Below, piece after piece: positions 58,244 to 64,000 of a DNA stretch of 64,000 bases (positions within the stretch are counted from its first letter, which is position 1; each line of letters begins with the position of its first letter). The stretch spans positions 3,287,501 through 3,351,500 of the forward strand of contig NZ_CP073751.1 of assembly GCF_020025155.1 (NCBI RefSeq). Direction: 5' to 3'. The notes under the pieces were generated by a model that saw nothing but the letters and a program-made list of their open reading frames with translations, had not been told where the DNA came from and made no database searches. A program made the translations under genes and the position numbers. The stretch is from Halopseudomonas nanhaiensis. Lineage in GTDB: Bacteria; Pseudomonadota; Gammaproteobacteria; Pseudomonadales; Pseudomonadaceae.

Positions 58244-58594
58244 TTAGAATTCCAGCCCGCCTTCACGAGCGGCGTCGGCCAGCGCTTTAACGCGGCCATG
58301 GTACTTGAAGCCGGAACGGTCGAAGGAGACCTGTGTAACACCGGCGGCCTTGGCGCGCTCAGCAACGAGAAGACCGACTTTCTTGGCGGCTTCGATATTG
58401 CCGGTGCTGCCGCTGCGCAGACTCTCGTCAAGAGTCGATGCACTGGCCAGCACTTTGGAGCCGTCAGCTGAGATCACTTGCGCGTACATGTGCTGCGAAG
58501 AACGGTACACGCACAGACGTACGGCTTCCAGCTCGCGCTGCTTCAGACGCGAACGGCGAGCGCGACGGAGACGAATAACTTTTTTATCGCTCAT
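58244..58594 (-). CDS. rplR: 50S ribosomal protein L18
   Basis: The 116-residue protein carries a basic N-terminus and the 5S-binding block [21 protein letters not shown], ending [21 protein letters not shown]. Confidence 0.98.
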   Translation of the reverse strand: MSDKKVIRLRRARRSRLKQRELEAVRLCVYRSSQHMYAQVISADGSKVLASASTLDESLRSGSTGNIEAAKKVGLLVAERAKAAGVTQVSFDRSGFKYHGRVKALADAAREGGLEF

Positions 58595-58604
58595 TTGCTA
58601 TGCC

Positions 58605-59135
58605 CTACTTCTTCTTGGCTTCTTTACGACGCACGACCTCATCGGCGTAGCGAACACCCTTGCCCTTGTAAGGCTCGGGACGACGGAAATCACGGATTTC
58701 CGCGGCTACTTGGCCGACCAGCTGCTTGTCGATGCCCTTGATGATGATGTCAGTCTGGCTCGGGGTTTCCGCAGAAACGCCTTCCGGCAGCTGATAGTCG
58801 ATCGGGTGGGAAAAGCCCAGCGCCAGGGACAGAGTCTGACCCTTGGCCTGTGCCTTGTAACCTACACCAACCAGCTGCAGCTTGCGCTCGAAACCTTGAG
58901 TGACACCCAGGACCATGTTGTTGACCAGCGCACGAGTCGTGCCGGCCATCGCCATGTTCGGACTGCCAGGACGAGCAGCGAAACGCAGTTCACCATCTTC
59001 CTGGACCACTTCAACGGTCGGATGCAGGCTCAGTGCCAGGGCGCCCTTGGCACCCTTCACCGACAGTTCCTGGCCGTTGACCTTTACTTCTACACCCTGT
59101 GGCAATTTGACAGGGTTCTTCGCGACGCGAGACAT
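58605..59135 (-). CDS. rplF: 50S ribosomal protein L6
   Basis: From the ATG at 59135 (176 residues, [17 protein letters not shown]) with the L6 signature [20 protein letters not shown] at the C-terminus. An in-frame upstream start adds 22 residues unlike L6. Confidence 0.97.
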   Translation of the reverse strand: MSRVAKNPVKLPQGVEVKVNGQELSVKGAKGALALSLHPTVEVVQEDGELRFAARPGSPNMAMAGTTRALVNNMVLGVTQGFERKLQLVGVGYKAQAKGQTLSLALGFSHPIDYQLPEGVSAETPSQTDIIIKGIDKQLVGQVAAEIRDFRRPEPYKGKGVRYADEVVRRKEAKKK

Positions 59136-59148
59136 CGGTAACCCCCTA

Positions 59149-59541
59149 TCAGAATACGGTGCAGAGCACTTCGCCGCCGATACCGGCAGCGCGAGCAGCA
59201 CGATCAGTCATCACACCCTTGTTGGTGGAAACGATCGACACGCCCAATCCACCCTTGACCTTGGGAATCTGGTCAACGGACTTGTACTGACGCAGGCCGG
59301 GACGGCTGATGCGCTTGAGTTCTTCAATTACCGGCTTGCCCTCGAAGTACTTCAGCTCGATCGACAGCACAGGCTTGGCATCGCCCTGCACTTCGTAACC
59401 GGCTACGTAACCTTCTTCTTTCAATACTTTGGCGACAGCCACCTTCAGCTTTGCCGAAGGCATGCTGACACTGGACTTTTCAGCCATCTGGGCATTACGG
59501 ATACGGGTCAGCATGTCTGCCAACGGGTCCTGCATACTCAT
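59149..59541 (-). CDS. rpsH: 30S ribosomal protein S8
   Basis: The 130-residue protein starts [18 protein letters not shown] and ends [11 protein letters not shown]. In E. coli it also represses the spc operon; no leader site was identified here. Confidence 0.98.
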   Translation of the reverse strand: MSMQDPLADMLTRIRNAQMAEKSSVSMPSAKLKVAVAKVLKEEGYVAGYEVQGDAKPVLSIELKYFEGKPVIEELKRISRPGLRQYKSVDQIPKVKGGLGVSIVSTNKGVMTDRAARAAGIGGEVLCTVF

Positions 59542-59580
59542 GGGCTTTCTGCTCCTGAAACTGAGTAATTAAGGTCTGGT

Positions 59581-59886
59581 TTACCAGCTGGCCTTGACCA
59601 GACCGGGTACATCACCGCGCATCGCCGCTTCACGCAACATGATGCGCGAAAGGCCGAATTTACGGTATACGCCGTGCGGACGGCCGGTCAGACGGCAGCG
59701 GTTACGCTGACGTACCGGGCTCGCATCACGCGGCAGTTTTTGCAGAGCTACCTGGGCATTCCAGCGATCTTCTACAGACGCGTTGGCGTTGCCGACAATA
59801 GCCTTGAGCTCGGCACGCTTGGCAGCGTACTTGGCAACCGTGCGAGCGCGTTTGGCCTCGCGGTTCTTCATGCTGACTTTAGCCAT
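59581..59886 (-). CDS. rpsN: 30S ribosomal protein S14
   Basis: From the ATG at 59886, 101 residues. This is the long form without zinc cysteines, with the C-terminal [24 protein letters not shown]. The ATG at 59886 is preferred over an upstream frame extension. Confidence 0.97.
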   Translation of the reverse strand: MAKVSMKNREAKRARTVAKYAAKRAELKAIVGNANASVEDRWNAQVALQKLPRDASPVRQRNRCRLTGRPHGVYRKFGLSRIMLREAAMRGDVPGLVKASW

Positions 59887-59896
59887 TACCTGACTC

Positions 59897-60436
59897 CTAG
59901 TTGCGGAACGGGAAGTTGAACGCGCGCAACAGCGCACGACCTTCGTCGTCGGTCCGCGCAGTGGTGGTCAACGTGATGTCCAGACCACGCAGGGCATCGA
60001 TCTTGTCGTAATCGATTTCCGGGAAAATGATCTGTTCCTTGACGCCCATGCTGTAGTTACCGCGACCGTCGAACGACTTGGCGTTCAGGCCACGGAAGTC
60101 ACGTACGCGCGGCAGGGAAATGGCCAGCAGACGGTCGAGAAACTCGTACATCTGCTCACGGCGCAGGGTCACCTTGACGCCAATCGGCCAGCCGTCGCGG
60201 ATCTTGAAACCAGCGATCGACTTGCGTGCATAGGTCACGATGCCTTTGCGACCGGTGATCTTCTCGAGATCAGCCAGAGCGTTTTCGATGACCTTCTTGT
60301 CACCGACGGCTTCACCAAGACCCATGTTCAGGGTGATCTTGGTGATCTTGGGGACTTCCATCACGTTCTTCAGGCCCAGTTCTTCCTTGAGCTTGGGAAC
60401 GATGTTCGTCCGATACTGTTCTTTCAATCTTGCCAT
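59897..60436 (-). CDS. rplE: 50S ribosomal protein L5
   Basis: The 179-residue 5S rRNA-binding protein starts [19 protein letters not shown] and has [18 protein letters not shown] and [19 protein letters not shown]. Confidence 0.98.
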   Translation of the reverse strand: MARLKEQYRTNIVPKLKEELGLKNVMEVPKITKITLNMGLGEAVGDKKVIENALADLEKITGRKGIVTYARKSIAGFKIRDGWPIGVKVTLRREQMYEFLDRLLAISLPRVRDFRGLNAKSFDGRGNYSMGVKEQIIFPEIDYDKIDALRGLDITLTTTARTDDEGRALLRAFNFPFRN

Positions 60437-60453
60437 GGTAAGCACCTAGATTC

Positions 60454-60768
60454 TCAAGCGTCGACGGCTTTTTGCGTCGACTTGAAAATACGAACCTTCT
60501 TACCGTCTTCGACCTTGAAGCCGACGCGATCGGCCTTGCTGGTCTCCGGGTTGAAGATAGCCACGTTGGAGACGTGGATTGGCGCCTCCTTTTCAACAAT
60601 ACCGCCCTGCGAACCAGCCATCGGATTCGGCTTGGTGTGGCGCTTGATAATGTTGACGCCGGAGACGACCAGGCGTGCGTCAGCCAGGACTTTTACGACC
60701 TTGCCGCGCTTGCCTTTGTCTTTACCGGCGATGACGATAACGTCGTCGTCACGTTTGATCTTTTGCAT
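60454..60768 (-). CDS. rplX: 50S ribosomal protein L24
   Basis: The 104-residue protein has the KOW motif [21 protein letters not shown] near the N-terminus. Confidence 0.98.
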   Translation of the reverse strand: MQKIKRDDDVIVIAGKDKGKRGKVVKVLADARLVVSGVNIIKRHTKPNPMAGSQGGIVEKEAPIHVSNVAIFNPETSKADRVGFKVEDGKKVRIFKSTQKAVDA

Positions 60769-60779
60769 GACCGGGCTCC

Positions 60780-61148
60780 TTACAGCACTTCGGGCGCGAG
60801 GGAAACGATCTTCATGAACTGCTCATTGCGCAGCTCGCGAGTCACGGGCCCAAAGATGCGGGTACCGATCGGCTCATTCTTGTTGTTGAGCAGAACGGCA
60901 GCGTTGCCATCGAAACGGATCAGCGAACCGTCGGTACGGCGTACGCCGTGACGGGTACGCACGATGACCGCGTTGAGCACCTGGCCTTTCTTCACTTTGC
61001 CGCGCGGAATCGCTTCCTTCACGGTCACTTTGATGATGTCGCCAATGCCGGCGTAGCGGCGGTGAGAACCGCCCAGAACCTTGATACACATCACGCGACG
61101 TGCACCACTGTTGTCAGCCACATCCAGCATGGATTGAGTCTGAATCAT
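60780..61148 (-). CDS. rplN: 50S ribosomal protein L14
   Basis: The 122-residue protein starts [20 protein letters not shown] and ends with the conserved [19 protein letters not shown]. First gene of the spc operon. Confidence 0.98.
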   Translation of the reverse strand: MIQTQSMLDVADNSGARRVMCIKVLGGSHRRYAGIGDIIKVTVKEAIPRGKVKKGQVLNAVIVRTRHGVRRTDGSLIRFDGNAAVLLNNKNEPIGTRIFGPVTRELRNEQFMKIVSLAPEVL

Positions 61149-61189
61149 AACTTTCTCCGACCCTTGAAAATTCCGCTATTGCGCGGGGC

Positions 61190-61453
61190 TTATACTTGCG
61201 CCGCGCGCTCGTCGATCTGCACCAGGGTCCAGTTCTTGGTTTTAGCCAAGGGACGGGTTTCCCGGATGGTGACCATATCGCCGATGCGGCAATCGTTGTT
61301 CTCGTCGTGTGCGTGCAGCTTGGTAGAGCGAGTGATGTACTTGCCGTACAACGGGTGCTTTACCTGGCGCTCGATGAGCACAGTAACGGTCTTGTCCATC
61401 TTGTCGCTGACCACGCGGCCAGTGACGGTACGTACTGCATTAGTCTCGGCCAT
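61190..61453 (-). CDS. rpsQ: 30S ribosomal protein S17
   Basis: The 87-residue OB-fold protein has [19 protein letters not shown] and [16 protein letters not shown]. Last gene of the S10 operon, two bases after rpmC. Confidence 0.98.
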   Translation of the reverse strand: MAETNAVRTVTGRVVSDKMDKTVTVLIERQVKHPLYGKYITRSTKLHAHDENNDCRIGDMVTIRETRPLAKTKNWTLVQIDERAAQV

Positions 61454-61455
61454 GA

Positions 61456-61647
61456 TCAGTTACCACCCTTCTGGTTGAGCACGGTCTTGACTCGGGCGAT
61501 ATCGCGCTTGACCTGCTTGAGCAGGTGGCTCTGGCCGAGCTGACCGGTTGCCTTCTGCATGCGCAGGTTGAACTGATCCCGCAGCAGAGTGAGCAGCTGC
61601 TCATTGAGCTGCTCGGCAGATTTTTCACGAAGTTCTGTCGCTTTCAT
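61456..61647 (-). CDS. rpmC: 50S ribosomal protein L29
   Basis: The 63-residue helical hairpin protein has [20 protein letters not shown]. Its ATG overlaps the rplP stop by one base. Confidence 0.97.
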   Translation of the reverse strand: MKATELREKSAEQLNEQLLTLLRDQFNLRMQKATGQLGQSHLLKQVKRDIARVKTVLNQKGGN

Positions 61648-62060
61648 TACATCACCGTCCGCTTAACAAAGGTGGTAGCGAGAGGCAGCTTGGCTGCGGC
61701 CAGGGCGAATGCCTCGCGCGCCAGCTCTTCGGAAACACCTTCAATCTCGTACAGGACCTTGCCCGGCTTGATCTGGGCAACCCAATACTCGACGTTACCC
61801 TTACCTTTACCCATCCGCACTTCCAAGGGCTTCTTGGAGATCGGCTTGTCCGGGAAAACTCGGATCCAGATTTTACCGCCACGCTTAACGTGACGAGTCA
61901 GGGCACGACGGGCTGCTTCGATCTGACGTGCAGTCAGACGACCGCGACCGACGGCCTTCAGTGCATATTCGCCAAAGCTCACTTTACTGCCGCGATGGGC
62001 CAGACCACGGTTGTGGCCGGTCATCTGCTTGCGGAACTTCGTACGCTTGGGTTGTAACAT
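61647..62060 (-). CDS. rplP: 50S ribosomal protein L16
   Basis: The 137-residue protein starts [19 protein letters not shown] and has [21 protein letters not shown]. Confidence 0.98.
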   Translation of the reverse strand: MLQPKRTKFRKQMTGHNRGLAHRGSKVSFGEYALKAVGRGRLTARQIEAARRALTRHVKRGGKIWIRVFPDKPISKKPLEVRMGKGKGNVEYWVAQIKPGKVLYEIEGVSEELAREAFALAAAKLPLATTFVKRTVM

Positions 62061-62071
62061 GTGCGTACCCC

Positions 62072-62752
62072 TTACTTAGCAGCTTTTTTCTTGGGTGCGG
62101 CAGCTTTGGTTTCTTCAGGCTGACCACCAATGATCTCGCCTTTGAAAATCCAAACCTTGACGCCAATCACACCGTATGTGGTGTGGGCTTCAGCTGTCGC
62201 GTAATCGATGTCGGCGCGCAGGGTGTGCAGCGGCACACGACCTTCGCGGTACCATTCGGTACGGGCGATCTCGGCGCCGCCAAGACGGCCGCTAACCTGG
62301 ATCTTGATACCCTTGGCACCAATCCGCATCGCATTCTGTACGGCGCGCTTCATAGCGCGGCGGAACATCACGCGACGCTCGAGCTGCTGAGCAACGCTTT
62401 GTGCAACCAGGGCACCGTCGAGCTCCGGCTTGCGGATTTCTTCGATGTTGATGTGCACGGGCACGCCCATCTGCTTGGTCAGTTCCTGACGCAGCTTCTC
62501 GACGTCCTCGCCCTTCTTGCCAATCACGATACCCGGACGGGCAGTGTGAATGGTGATCCGAGCGGTCTGCGCCGGGCGCTGGATGTCAACACGGCTGACC
62601 GAAGCGCTTTTCAACTTGTTCTGGATGTACTTGCGTACATTCAGATCGGTGAGCAGGTAGTCCGCGTAGGTGCGACCATCTGCGTACCACACCGAAGTGT
62701 GCTGTTTAACAATACCGAGGCGAATGCCAATCGGATGTACTTTCTGACCCAT
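62072..62752 (-). CDS. rpsC: 30S ribosomal protein S3
   Basis: The 226-residue protein has an N-terminal KH domain with the GxxG loop [10 protein letters not shown] and ends in a Lys/Ala-rich tail. Confidence 0.98.
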   Translation of the reverse strand: MGQKVHPIGIRLGIVKQHTSVWYADGRTYADYLLTDLNVRKYIQNKLKSASVSRVDIQRPAQTARITIHTARPGIVIGKKGEDVEKLRQELTKQMGVPVHINIEEIRKPELDGALVAQSVAQQLERRVMFRRAMKRAVQNAMRIGAKGIKIQVSGRLGGAEIARTEWYREGRVPLHTLRADIDYATAEAHTTYGVIGVKVWIFKGEIIGGQPEETKAAAPKKKAAK

Positions 62753-62763
62753 GTGATCGACTC

Positions 62764-63096
62764 CTACTTGTCAGCAACCTTGACCGTGATATGGCAAGAC
62801 CGCTTAACGATGCGATCAGCACGGCCTTTGGCACGCGGCATGATGCGCTTCAGAGAGCGACCTTCGTTGACAAACACGGTGGAGACCTTCAGGTCATCCA
62901 CGTCCGCGCCATCATTGTGTTCGGCGTTGGCAATTGCCGACTCGAGCACTTTCTTGATGACGTCAGCGGCCTTCTTGTTGCTGAAAGTCAGCAGGTTCAG
63001 GGCCTCATCCACCTTCTTCCCGCGGATCTGGTCGGCGACCAAGCGAGCTTTCTGGGCAGAGAGTCGGGCGCCCTTGTACGTAGCGGCTACTTCCAT
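62764..63096 (-). CDS. rplV: 50S ribosomal protein L22
   Basis: The 110-residue protein has the tunnel-lining segment [18 protein letters not shown] and the N-terminal [17 protein letters not shown]. Confidence 0.98.
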   Translation of the reverse strand: MEVAATYKGARLSAQKARLVADQIRGKKVDEALNLLTFSNKKAADVIKKVLESAIANAEHNDGADVDDLKVSTVFVNEGRSLKRIMPRAKGRADRIVKRSCHITVKVADK

Positions 63097-63108
63097 CTTT
63101 CTAACCCC

Positions 63109-63384
63109 TTAGCGCTTGGCTTTCTTGTCTGCAGCGTGACCACGATAGGTACGCGTGGCAGAGAACTCGCCCAACTTGTGGCCGACCATGTCTTCAGAGA
63201 CGATGACCGGAACATGCTGGCGACCGTTATGCACGGCGATGGTCAAACCAACCATCTGCGGCAGAATCATTGAACGGCGCGACCAGGTCTTGACCGGCTT
63301 GCGATCGTTCTTTTCAACTGCAACTTCGATCTTCTTTAACAGGTGAAGATCGATAAAAGGACCTTTCTTCAGAGAACGCGGCAC
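63109..63384 (-). CDS. rpsS: 30S ribosomal protein S19
   Basis: The 91-residue protein starts [18 protein letters not shown] and ends [20 protein letters not shown]. Confidence 0.98.
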   Translation of the reverse strand: MPRSLKKGPFIDLHLLKKIEVAVEKNDRKPVKTWSRRSMILPQMVGLTIAVHNGRQHVPVIVSEDMVGHKLGEFSATRTYRGHAADKKAKR

Positions 63385-63401
63385 TGTCGTATCCCCTCTA
63401 A

Positions 63402-64000
63402 TTACTTGCTGCGACGACGGACAATCATCTTGTCAGTGCGCTTGTTGGACCGAGTCTTGGCACCCTTGGTCGGGAAGCCCCACGGCGACACCGGATGACG
63501 ACCACCAGAAGTACGACCTTCACCACCACCATGTGGGTGGTCAACCGGGTTCATGGCAACACCACGAACGGTCGGACGTACACCGCGCCAACGCTTGGCA
63601 CCGGCTTTACCCAGAGAGCGCAGGCTGTGCTCGCCGTTGGACACCTCACCCAACGTGGCACGACACTCGCCGAGCACCTTGCGCATTTCACCAGAACGCA
63701 GGCGAACGGTGACGTAGGCACCTTCACGCGCGACCAGCTGAACGGCGGCGCCGGCGCTACGTGCGATTTGCGCGCCCTTGCCCGGCTTGAGCTCGATGCC
63801 GTGGATAGTGCTACCCACCGGAATGTTGCGCAGCGGAAGGGTGTTGCCAGCCTTGATCGGCGCATCAGCACCGGAGATCAGCTGGTCGCCAGCATTCACG
63901 CCCTTGGGGGCGATGATGTAACGACGCTCGCCATCGGCGTACTTCAGCAGTGCAATATGAGCGGTACGGTTTGGATCGTATTCGACGCGTTCAACAACGG
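63402..64000 (-). CDS. rplB: 50S ribosomal protein L2, C-terminal part (partial)
   Basis: The reading frame stays open to the right edge of the window, so the 5' end (about 75 codons) is cut off. The visible 199 codons include [22 protein letters not shown] at the edge, [19 protein letters not shown] and the peptidyl-transferase-centre loop [18 protein letters not shown]. An internal ATG at 63899 is not the start. Confidence 0.97.
   Translation of the reverse strand, partial: VVERVEYDPNRTAHIALLKYADGERRYIIAPKGVNAGDQLISGADAPIKAGNTLPLRNIPVGSTIHGIELKPGKGAQIARSAGAAVQLVAREGAYVTVRLRSGEMRKVLGECRATLGEVSNGEHSLRSLGKAGAKRWRGVRPTVRGVAMNPVDHPHGGGEGRTSGGRHPVSPWGFPTKGAKTRSNKRTDKMIVRRRSK

Noticed and set aside
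61928-63112. A 394-codon plus-strand frame opposite rplP, rpsC and rplV
   Set aside because: Antisense shadow of ribosomal protein genes.

Overview
The window reads as a chromosomal segment of a Pseudomonas-type gammaproteobacterium. The partial 16S gene has Pseudomonas-like stretches, and gene order over long runs matches what I remember of P. aeruginosa: tyrZ-anmK-erpA-argC, vfr, bioA-rsmE, xseB-ispA-dxs, ribA to nrdR, the zrgA-like zinc operon, oprG, ssb-uvrA-katA, and the ribosomal protein operons. A NhaD-type Na+/H+ antiporter inside the riboflavin cluster suggests a salt-tolerant or marine lineage such as Halopseudomonas. That lineage call is inference; no search was run.

Layout. 1-870 is the 5' part of a 16S rRNA gene on the minus strand, with a boxA element and four tandem, strikingly similar promoters at 1018-1405. 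1402-11368 holds tyrS, an M23 peptidase, anmK, erpA, a bactofilin, a two-gene glycan module (a PRPP-transferase/HAD fusion and a GT4 glycosyltransferase), a DUF6776-like protein, argC and hemJ. 11369-15292 holds a Ycf46-type AAA ATPase, a HIT protein, coq7, an OsmC protein and the cAMP receptor vfr/crp. 15354-21493 holds bioA, rsmE, a TSUP permease, xseB, ispA and dxs. 21530-24952 is a vitamin B12 uptake region: a cobalamin riboswitch, btuB, a BtuF-like protein and a small membrane protein. 24952-33589 is the riboflavin/thiamine block (ribA, a retropepsin-like protease, pgpA, thiL, nusB, ribH, ribBA, riboflavin synthase, nhaD, ribD, nrdR).

33700-38505 holds a methyltransferase, a CnoX-like thioredoxin-TPR protein, and a four-gene envelope operon (His-rich DUF2796, ABC ATPase, FtsX-type permease, DUF3299) preceded by a near-perfect Zur box. 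38499-43416 is a six-gene TonB2-type energy-transduction operon on the minus strand: DUF3450, TtpC-like, ExbB, ExbD, TonB, TPR. An OmpW/OprG porin with an Anr/Fnr-like box diverges from it. 44324-52446 holds a degenerate RmlD-like protein, a histidine phosphatase, ssb, a YajR-like MFS transporter, uvrA and a catalase. 52620-64000 carries the alpha, spc and part of the S10 ribosomal protein operons, all on the minus strand, ending inside rplB.

The most interesting items are: the PRTase-HAD fusion next to a glycosyltransferase, which looks like a PRPP-dependent ribofuranosylation module inserted in a conserved block; the four-promoter rRNA array; the B12 riboswitch followed by a hairpin that hides the btuB ribosome binding site; the juxtaposed Zur-box operon and TonB2 operon; and an RmlD homologue that appears to have lost its catalytic and cofactor motifs. 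No phage, insertion sequence, CRISPR array or tRNA gene was recognised.
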